This document shows, in pieces, positions 28,016 to 36,164 of a DNA stretch of 64,000 bases (within the stretch, counting starts at the first letter, position 1; the number at the start of each line of letters is the position of its first letter). The position numbers and the translations under genes were made by a program. The DNA is from Phocaeicola dorei (lineage in GTDB: Bacteria > Bacteroidota > Bacteroidia > Bacteroidales > Bacteroidaceae), in assembly GCF_013009555.1 (NCBI RefSeq), contig NZ_CP046176.1, positions 2,635,501 through 2,699,500 of the forward strand. Reading direction: 5' to 3'. The notes below the pieces were generated by a model that had not been told where the DNA came from, ran no database searches, and saw nothing but the letters and a program-made list of their open reading frames with translations.

Positions 28016-28054
28016 GGACTGTACAGAAAAGAAAGACTGTACAGTCCGTTTTTT
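28016..28054 (+). terminator. Rho-independent terminator after the C1 peptidase
   Basis: A perfect 11-bp stem (28016-28026 with 28037-28047), a 10-nt loop and the tail GTTTTTTATT. Confidence 0.95.
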
Positions 28055-28218
28055 ATTCTAAGGCATTGTGTATGTCTGCCATTTTTACTTCTTTTTAACT
28101 TCTCTCTTGTAAAAAGAAACATAATAGGGAAAATAGGTTTGTTGCAGTGATGAGTTATTGTATAATGGGCTTGCAGAAAGGTGTTTCTTGCATATTTAGG
28201 TATAATAAAAAATGGGAA

Positions 28219-28239
28219 TCTCTTCGTAAGAGAACCCCA
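28219..28239 (+). repeat. Left inverted repeat of the capsule promoter switch
   Basis: A 21-bp repeat whose exact reverse complement is at 28390-28410. It encloses an internal imperfect palindrome (TCTCTT CGT AAGAGA) of the kind seen in serine-recombinase invertible promoters of Bacteroides capsule loci. Confidence 0.75.
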
Positions 28240-28389
28240 TTTTTGTGCAAATATAGCCCATATTTGCTTTAAACGCAATTTTTTGTTCTAGAAAAATAAG
28301 AAAAAGTTGCAAACAGGCGCATCTCGTTTATAAAAACAGCATACGACAAAACCAGTAAATATTCAATTATCAGAGATCTAACTTGACTT
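28240..28389 (-). promoter_or_regulatory. Invertible promoter segment of the capsule locus, in the OFF orientation
   Basis: These 150 bp lie between the two 21-bp inverted repeats and just upstream of upxY. They carry a promoter on the minus strand: ATTG (28276-28279), a 20-nt spacer and the exact -7 box TATATTTG (28248-28255). It points away from upxY. Inversion at the repeats would turn it toward the capsule genes. In B. fragilis such promoters are flipped by the serine recombinase Mpi, and the size and placement match that system. No recombinase gene is in this window. Confidence 0.7.
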
Positions 28390-28410
28390 TGGGGTTCTCT
28401 TACGAAGAGA
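28390..28410 (-). repeat. Right inverted repeat of the capsule promoter switch
   Basis: Exact reverse complement of 28219-28239. The surrounding 25 bp (28391-28415) form a perfect palindrome with 11-bp arms around a 3-nt centre, ACG. Confidence 0.75.
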
Positions 28411-28468
28411 ACCCCAAAATATAGAGGATATCTGATAGCAAATCTGTTCCTCTTTTTCAAATAAAGGT

Positions 28469-29290
28469 ATGATAAAATGTAATGTTTTGATGGGAACAAC
28501 GAATGATAATCAAGACATAACGAGCGAAGCGCCTAAGTTACTGCTCTGCAGTTCAATCGCTTCTGCTTCAGACCCGGGGTCAAATGCAGTAACCAAGCCA
28601 CAGGCTGGAATAGGGAAAGAACACCCTGAACTCTCGTGGTACTATATGTATCTTTCCTATAAGGAACTGAAGCGTTATATTGCAGTCTTCAGTGGCAGAA
28701 AAGCAGTAAAGCTCCGTACTTCGGAAGGGATAACCGAGGAATGTTACTTCTGTTTCAAAGTATTTTCTTATACCGAGGCAGGTCATCGGAAACGTTTCGA
28801 ACAGTGTGATTATACTAAACAAGAGTATGCTGCTCGCCGTGAATCCGCCAGAATCGTGAAGGAAGCCTTTTCCACCGGTTCTGCCTCACAACTCAATGCC
28901 CTGACAGATGAAAAGGAAGTACAAAGTAGCGGTTGGTTATTTGTGTGCGCTCCTTTGGAGCAACTTCAGCGCATCTTGTCTGCCATGCTCCCCCGCCAAT
29001 ATCTGGTAACGGACTACGTTACCCATCGTGCTGCGGTCATTCCCCAGTGTCAGATGGAGGAATTCATCTATCTATATGAATCCATGCCCTACAACATTGA
29101 ACTGTTGAACCGTCCTTTGGAGGCTTATCTTCAGAAGAAGCAACGTATTCGCATTACCGGTGGTATTTTTCATGGTAAGGAGGGGTGCATTATGCGGCTG
29201 CATCGCAATACAAGGTTAGTGTTCGCTTTTGGAAATATGACGGTAGCTATCAGCTATCTTCATGCTTTTCCGTTCGAGAAAGTGGACTAG
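28469..29290 (+). CDS. UpxY-type NusG-like transcription antiterminator
   Basis: First gene of the capsule operon. The 273-residue protein resembles the Bacteroides UpxY family, NusG paralogues that stop premature termination in the leader of their own capsule operon. The NusG-like N-terminal domain (about 50-215) starts with ELSWYYMYLSYKELKRYIAV, and the C-terminal KOW motif is at about 225-262 (IRITGGIFHGKEGCIMRL). The first 50 residues are a low-complexity extension, so the ATG at 28490 (MGTTND) may be the true start. The characterised loci also carry upxZ, whose product inhibits other UpxYs; none is visible here. Confidence 0.85.
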   Translation: MIKCNVLMGTTNDNQDITSEAPKLLLCSSIASASDPGSNAVTKPQAGIGKEHPELSWYYMYLSYKELKRYIAVFSGRKAVKLRTSEGITEECYFCFKVFSYTEAGHRKRFEQCDYTKQEYAARRESARIVKEAFSTGSASQLNALTDEKEVQSSGWLFVCAPLEQLQRILSAMLPRQYLVTDYVTHRAAVIPQCQMEEFIYLYESMPYNIELLNRPLEAYLQKKQRIRITGGIFHGKEGCIMRLHRNTRLVFAFGNMTVAISYLHAFPFEKVD

Positions 29291-29340
29291 TTTTTATAAA
29301 TCTATCTCTTATTTCAATAATAGAATATATACCAATTAGT

Positions 29341-30684
29341 ATGAGTAAGAAAGAAGAACTGAAGCGACAAATACTTCAGTTGACACGTGAATATTATAAC
29401 GAAGTTCATAAAACTTCAAAAGTGTTTGAGCCGGGCAAAAGCTTTGTTAATTATGGCGGCCGTTACTTCAATGATGAAGAAATGGTAAACCTCGTTGACT
29501 CGTCACTCGATTTCTGGCTCACTGCCGGTCCTTGGGCCCATAAGTTCGAAACCCGTCTGGCAAAATGGCTGGGGGTAAAACATTGTGCGCTTACCAACTC
29601 CGGTTCCAGTGCCAACCTATTGGCATTCTATACACTGACTTCCCCAAAATTAGGAGACAAGAGAATAAAGAAAGGTGATGAAGTAATCACAGTCGCTTGC
29701 GGCTTTCCTACCACGGTAACTCCTATTATACAATATGGTGCGGTTCCTGTTTTTGTGGATATCACGATTCCAGAGTACGATATTGACGTCACCCGGCTGG
29801 AAGAAGCCTTTTCAGACAAGACAAAGGCCGTAATGATCGCCCATTCATTGGGAAATCCTTTCAATCTTGAAGCAGTCAAAGCATTCTGTGACAAACACGG
29901 ACTATGGCTGGTAGAAGACAATTGTGACGCCTTAGGATCTGAATATACCATTGACGGAGTGACGAAAAAGACAGGTACATGGGGACATATCGGAACCAGT
30001 TCGTTTTATCCTCCCCACCACATGACCATGGGCGAGGGCGGTGCAGTCTATACAGATGACGCCGAACTAGACAAGATAGTCCGTTCTTTCCGTGACTGGG
30101 GGCGCGACTGCTGGTGCATAGGCGGTGTGGATAATACATGCAAATGCCGTTTCACAGGCAAGTTTGGTGAACTGCCTGCAGGTTACGACCACAAATATGT
30201 ATATAGCCATTTTGGCTTTAATCTGAAAGTGACGGATATGCAGGCGGCTATCGGTTGCGCCCAGCTTGAGAAACTGGATTATATCGTAGAAGCCCGTCGT
30301 CGCAATTTCAAGATACTGCGTGAAGGACTGGAGGGAACCGAAGGCCTGATACTTCCCGAACCGATAAAAAACTCCGATCCCAGTTGGTTTGGCTTCCTCA
30401 TATCAGTAAAATCCGATGCCGGTTTTACCCGTAACCAGCTTAGTGAATATCTGGAAAGCAAGAAAATCCAGACCCGTAATCTCTTTGCCGGCAATCTGGT
30501 GAAACATCCTGCATTCGATGAGATGCGCTCTACCGGCAAAGGTTTCCGCATTGTCGGTGAATTGAAAAATACAGACTTTGTGATGACCAATACCTTCTGG
30601 ATCGGTGTCTATCCGGGCATGACGGAAGAAATGCTGCAATACATGATCTCCACCATCAAGGAGTTTGTAGCTTCTCATAAGTAA
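29341..30684 (+). CDS. rfbH: CDP-4-keto-6-deoxy-D-glucose 3-dehydrase (E1)
   Basis: Pyridoxamine-phosphate enzyme that removes the 3-hydroxyl of CDP-4-keto-6-deoxyglucose, giving a CDP-3,6-dideoxyhexose precursor. The 447 residues starting MSKKEELKRQILQL match RfbH/AscC/DdhC. In the active-site segment SFYPPHHMTMGEGG (221-234) a histidine (226/227) stands where PLP aminotransferases have the Schiff-base lysine, the hallmark of this enzyme. A cysteine-rich stretch RDCWC...CKC at 255-269 fits its [2Fe-2S] cluster. The frame is open further upstream into upxY, but the ATG at 29341 gives the conserved N-terminus. Its reductase partner (E3) is not in the locus. Confidence 0.95.
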   Translation: MSKKEELKRQILQLTREYYNEVHKTSKVFEPGKSFVNYGGRYFNDEEMVNLVDSSLDFWLTAGPWAHKFETRLAKWLGVKHCALTNSGSSANLLAFYTLTSPKLGDKRIKKGDEVITVACGFPTTVTPIIQYGAVPVFVDITIPEYDIDVTRLEEAFSDKTKAVMIAHSLGNPFNLEAVKAFCDKHGLWLVEDNCDALGSEYTIDGVTKKTGTWGHIGTSSFYPPHHMTMGEGGAVYTDDAELDKIVRSFRDWGRDCWCIGGVDNTCKCRFTGKFGELPAGYDHKYVYSHFGFNLKVTDMQAAIGCAQLEKLDYIVEARRRNFKILREGLEGTEGLILPEPIKNSDPSWFGFLISVKSDAGFTRNQLSEYLESKKIQTRNLFAGNLVKHPAFDEMRSTGKGFRIVGELKNTDFVMTNTFWIGVYPGMTEEMLQYMISTIKEFVASHK

Positions 30685-30703
30685 AATTCAAAATAAACAA
30701 GAC

Positions 30704-31483
30704 ATGAAAGCGGTACTATTTGCCGGTGGTTTCGGTACACGTCTGAGCGAAGCCACCAATCTGATACCCAAACCGATGGTTGAAATCGGAGGAAAGCCCA
30801 TCCTGTGGCATATCATGAAAACTTACAGCCACTACGGTATCAATGAATTCGTCATCTGCTGCGGCTACAAACAATATGTCATCAAAGAATATTTTGCCAA
30901 CTATTTCCGTCATAATTGCGATATGACGGTAGATTTATCCAACAATACGGTGAATATACACGACAACCATTCGGAGAACTGGAAAGTCACCATGGTAGAT
31001 ACCGGGCTACATACCCAGACCGGAGGCCGCCTGAAACGCATACAGAAATATATCGGCAACGAGCGTTTTCTGCTGACCTACGGAGACGGCGTTTCCGATA
31101 TCAATATAGCGGAAAGCATCAAAGCACATGAAGCCTCCGGTTGTGCCGTTTCACTGACAGCCTACAAGCCGGGTGGCAAGTTCGGAGCCCTGCAGATCGA
31201 TCTGGAAAGTGACAAGGTCTTGTCCTTTCAGGAGAAACCGGACGGTGACCGCAACTGGATCAATGCCGGCTATTTCGTGTGCGAGCCGGAAGTGTTCGAC
31301 TATATACCGGAAAATGATGACACGGTGATATTTGAGCGCAAGCCTCTGGAACAATTGGCAAAAGACGGTAAGATGCACGCCTACCGCCATACAGGATTCT
31401 GGAAGCCGATGGATACCCTGCGAGACAATACGGAACTGAATGAGATGTGGGACAAAGGAACTGCTCCTTGGAAAGTTTGGTGA
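30704..31483 (+). CDS. rfbF: Glucose-1-phosphate cytidylyltransferase
   Basis: Makes CDP-glucose from CTP and glucose-1-phosphate, the entry step to CDP-3,6-dideoxyhexoses. The 259 residues have the nucleotidyltransferase signature GGFGTRLSEATNLIPKPM at 8-25 and the family segment CCGYKQYVIKEYF. It sits 19 nt after rfbH in the same operon. In most loci rfbG follows at once; here two small genes lie between. Confidence 0.96.
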   Translation: MKAVLFAGGFGTRLSEATNLIPKPMVEIGGKPILWHIMKTYSHYGINEFVICCGYKQYVIKEYFANYFRHNCDMTVDLSNNTVNIHDNHSENWKVTMVDTGLHTQTGGRLKRIQKYIGNERFLLTYGDGVSDINIAESIKAHEASGCAVSLTAYKPGGKFGALQIDLESDKVLSFQEKPDGDRNWINAGYFVCEPEVFDYIPENDDTVIFERKPLEQLAKDGKMHAYRHTGFWKPMDTLRDNTELNEMWDKGTAPWKVW

Positions 31484-31549
31484 CAAAGTCGTGGATTGTT
31501 TGTATAATCAAAAATAAATAGCGTTATTTGCAGAAACAAAAGATACAGA

Positions 31550-31729
31550 ATGGACAAGGAAAAGAACATAGCGGAAGAAATCAAGACCAAGGACGATATA
31601 AAAAAGTTCTTTCGGAGAATGATTGAAGACAAGCAGGCGGTTGCTGATTGTATCCGTGCGGGTCGTCCTTTGTCCGATTTGAAAGACCGGGGTATTAAAA
31701 TAGCAAAGTTGACCGATGTCCTCAGCTAA
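31550..31729 (+). CDS. Small charged protein (59 aa), candidate partner of DUF6169
   Basis: A 59-residue frame, ATG at 31550 and TAA at 31727-31729, not assigned to any family I know. It begins MDKEKNIAEEIKTKDDIKKF and ends GRPLSDLKDRGIKIAKLTDV then LS; it looks helical and basic, the size and style of an antitoxin or small DNA-binding protein. The DUF6169 gene starts 14 nt later. The pair separates rfbF from rfbG, so it is probably a module inserted in the operon. Confidence 0.55.
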   Translation: MDKEKNIAEEIKTKDDIKKFFRRMIEDKQAVADCIRAGRPLSDLKDRGIKIAKLTDVLS

Positions 31730-31743
31730 CTGCTGCCCGGCTG

Positions 31744-32241
31744 ATGCTATATTCTTTAGTCCATATCAATGAGACATCTCCTTATGAAGTTTTTGCATAC
31801 AAAGAAGACACCGTCTATTTCATAACAGATGACGGCAGTGAATATCTTGTCGGTTTCATTGAAGAAACAAATATAGGAATTCAGCGTGCCTATCAGTTGT
31901 TTATTATAAAAAAAAGAAACGGAATACATATCGGTACGGATGTGAAGATCGGGCGGACAGTTTCATCCATCGTTCATTCATTTTTTCGTAACCCTTCCAA
32001 TATATTAGTTTATATTTGTGATACCAGTGACAAGGATCAGGCGGCTCGTGACCGGAAGTTTAAAATCTGGTTTAAACGGTATGCTTCCTTGGATGATCTG
32101 GTATTTGTCTCGGAAGTGATAGATGTGGAGGATGATTCTTATTTCGCTTCTATGATTCTTTCCAGACGAACAACTGATTTTTATCAGATACAGACAACTT
32201 TCCATGATTATTTCCAAGATTTACGTTCTAAATTAGAATAA
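31744..32241 (+). CDS. DUF6169 family protein
   Basis: A 165-residue soluble protein that I assign to DUF6169 from its N-terminus (SPYEVFAYKEDTVYFITDDG, then YLVGFIEE) and the later segment FFRNPSNILVYICDTSDKDQ then AARDRKFKIWF. Function is unknown. It follows the 59-aa gene by 14 nt and precedes rfbG by 32 nt. The family is common in Bacteroidales next to very small genes, which hints at a two-gene module such as toxin-antitoxin; this is inference. It has no obvious role in sugar synthesis. Confidence 0.65.
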   Translation: MLYSLVHINETSPYEVFAYKEDTVYFITDDGSEYLVGFIEETNIGIQRAYQLFIIKKRNGIHIGTDVKIGRTVSSIVHSFFRNPSNILVYICDTSDKDQAARDRKFKIWFKRYASLDDLVFVSEVIDVEDDSYFASMILSRRTTDFYQIQTTFHDYFQDLRSKLE

Positions 32242-32273
32242 TCATTTAACTATTTCTATTTATAAAAATCAAC

Positions 32274-33350
32274 ATGATAGACATTTTCCATGATTTCTAT
32301 CGCGGGAAGCGTGTGCTTGTCACCGGTCATACCGGTTTCAAAGGTAGCTGGCTTTCCATCTGGCTGCACGAGCTGGGCGCCGAAGTTATCGGTGTGGCTC
32401 AAGACCCTTTTACGGAGCGTGACAACTTTGTGCTTTCCGGTATCGGGCAGAGAATAAAGGCAGATATCCGTGCCGACATCCGTGACGGTGAACGTATCAA
32501 AGAAATCTTCCGGCAGTATCAGCCCGAGATTGTGTTCCATCTGGCAGCCCAGCCTTTGGTACGTCTGAGTTATGACATTCCTGTAGAGACCTATCAGACC
32601 AACGTGATGGGGACTATCCATATTCTTGAAGCTATCCGTTTTACAGACAGTGTAAAAGTGGGCGTGATGATAACCACCGATAAATGCTACGAGAACAGGG
32701 AACAGATCTGGGGATATCGGGAGAACGAACCGATGGGCGGATACGATCCTTATTCCAGTAGTAAAGGTGCGGCTGAAATAGCCATAGCCTCCTGGCGTCG
32801 GAGCTTCTTTCAACCCGGAGCGTATGAAAAACACGGCAAGAGCATTGCCAGTGTAAGAGCCGGAAATGTGATAGGCGGTGGCGACTGGGCTTTGGATAGA
32901 ATCATTCCCGATTGCATCAAGGCGTTGGAGGCAGGCAAACCAATAGAAATCCGTAGTCCTAAAGCAATCCGCCCCTGGCAACATGTGCTTGAACCGCTTA
33001 GCGGCTATATGCTTCTTGCGCAAAAGATGTGGAATGAACCTGTGAAATATTGCGAAGGATGGAATTTCGGTCCGAAGGCTGAAAGCATCACCAATGTGTG
33101 GGATGTAGCCTCTATGGTGATAGAGAATTACGGAAGCGGTGAATTGAAAGACCTTTCTGCTCCGGATGCTTTGCATGAGGCAAAGTTGCTGATGCTGGAT
33201 ATCAGTAAGGCAAAATTTCAATTGGGTTGGGAACCAAGGATGAATATTCTGCAATGTATTGCATTGACCGTAGATTGGTACAAGAAATATAAAGTAGAGA
33301 ACGTATATCAGCTCTGTGTAGAACATCTAGAAAGATACTTGAAACAATGA
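32274..33350 (+). CDS. rfbG: CDP-glucose 4,6-dehydratase
   Basis: Short-chain dehydrogenase/reductase that makes CDP-4-keto-6-deoxyglucose from CDP-glucose, the substrate of RfbH. The 358 residues carry the NAD-binding GHTGFKG motif (18-24), the TTDKCYEN segment and the catalytic YSSSK. The stop overlaps the start of the next SDR gene by 4 nt (ATGA), so translation is probably coupled. It completes, with RfbF and RfbH, the route to CDP-3,6-dideoxy-4-ketohexose. Confidence 0.96.
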   Translation: MIDIFHDFYRGKRVLVTGHTGFKGSWLSIWLHELGAEVIGVAQDPFTERDNFVLSGIGQRIKADIRADIRDGERIKEIFRQYQPEIVFHLAAQPLVRLSYDIPVETYQTNVMGTIHILEAIRFTDSVKVGVMITTDKCYENREQIWGYRENEPMGGYDPYSSSKGAAEIAIASWRRSFFQPGAYEKHGKSIASVRAGNVIGGGDWALDRIIPDCIKALEAGKPIEIRSPKAIRPWQHVLEPLSGYMLLAQKMWNEPVKYCEGWNFGPKAESITNVWDVASMVIENYGSGELKDLSAPDALHEAKLLMLDISKAKFQLGWEPRMNILQCIALTVDWYKKYKVENVYQLCVEHLERYLKQ

Positions 33351-34240
33351 AAATCTTTGTTACCGGCGCAACTGGCTTTTTAGGCTTTCATTTTGTGAAT
33401 GTTGCAGTCAATGAAGGACACGAAGTCCTTTGTTTGCGGAGAACTATATCTAAATCTCTGTTTGAACCACTTGTAGAAGAAAAAATAAGATGGGTAAACC
33501 TTGAGGATTCAAATTTGAAAGAGATGGTAGATTCTTTTCAACCAGATGTTTTACTTCATGCTGCATGGGGTGGAGTAAGAGGGGCTGCACGAAATAGTAG
33601 AGAAATTCAGAATGAAAGCTTGGCCATGTCTGTGCAGATGTTCGAACTTTATCCTTATAAACAGATTATTGCTATTGGTAGCCAAGCGGAATATGGTTTT
33701 TATCATGGTCCAGTGGATGAAAATCATGTGTTGCGCCCATCAATAGAATATGCTTATGCAAAGAAGTTGTGTAGTGAATATTTAAAGAAATATTGTAAAT
33801 CTAAGGGTATTGAATGGCAATGGATTAGGATTTTCACAGTGTTTGGTGAGAAACAAACAGGAGGATTAATAAAATTGGTCATTGATAAATGTAAAAGTGG
33901 AGATAGAGTATTTGATACTACTAAAGGCGATCAACAATATTCATATCTCTATGCATTCGATTTTGCCAAAGCTTTATGTCTTGTACTTGGAGCGAGAGGA
34001 AAATCCGGAATATACAATTTAAGTCAACCTCAAGAAGTGCATAGCAACCGATATATATTGAGATGTATAAAAGAAAAAATGCATGCTGATATTCAATTTA
34101 ATTTCGGTGCAATTCCCTATGCAGGTGGTCAGATTATGTTGATGGACGGACGGGTGGAGAAATTTGAAAACTCTTTTGGCCCTATTCCTCATACCGATTT
34201 TGATTTTGCATTAAATAATACGATAGAATCATTAAAATAA
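33347..34240 (+). CDS. NAD-dependent epimerase/reductase of the SDR family
   Basis: A 297-residue extended SDR with GATGFLG at 7-13, SQAEYG as the active-site Ser region, and the catalytic YAYAK near 142-146. Overlap with rfbG and position at the end of the dideoxyhexose genes suggest that it reduces or epimerises the CDP-keto sugar, as abequose, paratose or tyvelose synthases do. It could instead act after the transketolase step. Base composition becomes clearly AT-rich from this gene onward. The specific product cannot be read from the sequence. Confidence 0.85.
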   Translation: MKIFVTGATGFLGFHFVNVAVNEGHEVLCLRRTISKSLFEPLVEEKIRWVNLEDSNLKEMVDSFQPDVLLHAAWGGVRGAARNSREIQNESLAMSVQMFELYPYKQIIAIGSQAEYGFYHGPVDENHVLRPSIEYAYAKKLCSEYLKKYCKSKGIEWQWIRIFTVFGEKQTGGLIKLVIDKCKSGDRVFDTTKGDQQYSYLYAFDFAKALCLVLGARGKSGIYNLSQPQEVHSNRYILRCIKEKMHADIQFNFGAIPYAGGQIMLMDGRVEKFENSFGPIPHTDFDFALNNTIESLK

Positions 34241-34241
34241 G

Positions 34242-35048
34242 ATGAGTGTGAAAAGTTTAGAAATGGCAAAGAATATTCGAAAAATTTCTGTTGCCATGGT
34301 GTATAAAGCCCATGCTTCTCATATAGGAGGAGCATTGTCAATGGCCGATATTTTGGCTGTACTTTATAGTGATGTTCTTAATTATGATGTAAACAATCCT
34401 GATTGGGAAAAACGTGATCGCTGTTTACTTTCAAAAGGGCATGCTTGTGTATCGTTCTATGCAGCCCTAGCACTTGCGGGATTTTATCCCATAAGTGAAC
34501 TTAATTCTTATGCACAGGACGGTTCTTCTTTTTTATGTCATACAACACATCATGTATCAGGTATTGAAATTTCAGCAGGTAGCTTGGGGCATGGATTCTC
34601 TATTGCTTGTGGCATTGCGTTAGGTGCAAAAATAAAGAAAGAGAATTTCAATACTTATGTTATTTTAGGTGATGGGGAAATGGATGAAGGATCAAATTGG
34701 GAAGCCTTTCTTTTTGGAGCGCATCATAAATTATCCAATCTGTGTGCCATTATTGACTATAATAAGATTCAAAGTTTTGGTAATACTAATGATGTTCTAC
34801 GTCTTGAACCGTTAATTGATAAATTGAAGGCTTTTAATTGGAACGTGATCAGTATTGACGGACATGATCATGATGAATTGTTGCGTGCTTTTGATGTTTT
34901 CAAACATCAAAAAGATATACCTACAGTTATAATAGCAAATACTATAAAGGGAAAAGGTGTATCTTTTATGGAGAATAATTTGGTATGGCATTACAAGTCA
35001 CCAGATGAAGAACAGTATAAACAAGCGATAAAAGAGATTGAAGGATGA
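34242..35048 (+). CDS. Transketolase, N-terminal (ThDP-binding) subunit
   Basis: A 268-residue protein equivalent to the first third of transketolase. The thiamine-diphosphate motif GDG(143-145)-x28-N174 is intact, and SAGSLGHGFSIACGIALG precedes it. It overlaps the C-terminal subunit gene by 4 nt. A split transketolase inside a capsule operon next to CDP-dideoxyhexose genes is unlikely to serve the pentose phosphate route. Two-carbon transfer onto a keto sugar is the better guess, by analogy with ThDP enzymes such as YerE that build branched sugars. Confidence 0.9.
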   Translation: MSVKSLEMAKNIRKISVAMVYKAHASHIGGALSMADILAVLYSDVLNYDVNNPDWEKRDRCLLSKGHACVSFYAALALAGFYPISELNSYAQDGSSFLCHTTHHVSGIEISAGSLGHGFSIACGIALGAKIKKENFNTYVILGDGEMDEGSNWEAFLFGAHHKLSNLCAIIDYNKIQSFGNTNDVLRLEPLIDKLKAFNWNVISIDGHDHDELLRAFDVFKHQKDIPTVIIANTIKGKGVSFMENNLVWHYKSPDEEQYKQAIKEIEG

Positions 35049-35944
35049 GGACAGCGTTTATTAAGCAGCTTGTTGAAGAAGCTGCAATAAATGATAAGAT
35101 ATTTTTAATCGTAGGTGATTTGGGGTATAGTGTGGTAGAGATGTTTGCGGAAAAATATCCAGAACGTTTTTTGAATGCAGGCATTGCAGAACAGAATATG
35201 ATTGGAGTGGCTGCAGGATTGGCAAAAGAAGGATATAATGTTTACGTCTATTCTATTGGAAACTTTCCAACATTACGGTGCATGGAACAAATCCGTTATG
35301 ACGTCGCGTACCATAATTTGAATGTGAAGATTGTTTCAGTGGGTGCTGGATATGCTTATGGTTCTTTAGGAGCATCACATCATGCGACAGAAGAATTGGG
35401 GATGATGCGCACAATTCCTAATATGGTGATTTGTTCGCCTGGAGACCCCGTTGAAGCACAGGTCATCTCTACTGTTTCTGCCAATTATGAGGGTCCCATG
35501 TATTTACGATTGGGAAAGGCGGGTGAAGTAATCGTCCATCAATCATTGATTGAAAATTTAAAAATCGGTGACCTTATCCCTGTTATTAGAAAGCCAAATG
35601 CAAATAAAGCTCTATTGGTTAGTGGCTCAATATTAGATTATGCAGTCAATCGTATAAGAGAATTTAATGATTTGTCAGATGTTTATAGCATTCCATTTGT
35701 TAAACCATTAAATATTGAACAGCTGCATGAATTGGCAATACAATATCCGGATATTTGCGTCTTGGAAGAACATCAAAAAAGCTGTGGAGTAGGTTCTGCA
35801 ATAATAGAAGTTATAAATGATATGTATTCACGGAGTGAAATACCATATTATCCTCGAATTAAACGTATAGCTATTGATGATAAATTTTATTCCGTTTCTG
35901 GTTCACAGGCATATTTAAGAAAATTAGCCAACTTAGTATTATAA
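35045..35944 (+). CDS. Transketolase, C-terminal (pyrimidine-binding) subunit
   Basis: A 299-residue partner of the preceding subunit. It has the pyrimidine-binding domain with the catalytic glutamate region (NAGIAEQNMIGVAAGLAKEG, about 40-60), SLGASHHATEELGMMRTIPN, and a C-terminal transketolase domain ending at YLRKLANLVL. The pair would form an alpha2-beta2 enzyme. Last gene before a 220-bp gap that may mark a cassette border. Confidence 0.9.
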   Translation: MRTAFIKQLVEEAAINDKIFLIVGDLGYSVVEMFAEKYPERFLNAGIAEQNMIGVAAGLAKEGYNVYVYSIGNFPTLRCMEQIRYDVAYHNLNVKIVSVGAGYAYGSLGASHHATEELGMMRTIPNMVICSPGDPVEAQVISTVSANYEGPMYLRLGKAGEVIVHQSLIENLKIGDLIPVIRKPNANKALLVSGSILDYAVNRIREFNDLSDVYSIPFVKPLNIEQLHELAIQYPDICVLEEHQKSCGVGSAIIEVINDMYSRSEIPYYPRIKRIAIDDKFYSVSGSQAYLRKLANLVL

Positions 35945-36040
35945 TCTTATAGTTTTTAGCATTCAAAATGATGAATTTGTAGTAATGTACGCTTTCATAT
36001 TGAATATAGCTTAAAAATTAAGGGTGGATAAATCCATAGA

Positions 36041-36136
36041 CTATTCTTTCGGAGCACGCATCATCCAGGCATTTTCAAGAGTTGCTTCCATCTTTTTCAT
36101 ATCAAGATACCTGCAGGCATTGATGTATTTGAAAGT
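36041..36136 (-). pseudogene. Possible 3'-end gene remnant in the gap after the transketolase genes
   Basis: On the minus strand about 31 codons read FKYINACRYLDMKKMEATLE then NAWMMRAPKE and a stop. The composition is less AT-rich and more protein-like than the flanking DNA. No start or family is recognisable. The rest of the gap 35945-36164 holds nothing I can support. Confidence 0.25.
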
Positions 36137-36164
36137 ACTATTTGTTTGCGAATAAAAACATTAT

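Noticed and set aside
28214..28415. The two repeats as simple terminators
   Set aside because: Each can form a hairpin, but they are exact inverted copies of one another around a promoter, which fits an invertible switch better; no T tail follows in the useful direction.
29185..29340. N-terminal extension of rfbH into upxY
   Set aside because: It overlaps the KOW domain of upxY; the conserved RfbH start is at 29341.
32256..33326. A 356-codon open frame antisense to rfbG
   Set aside because: It is the shadow of a well-supported SDR gene; the translation is rich in His and Cys without a family match.
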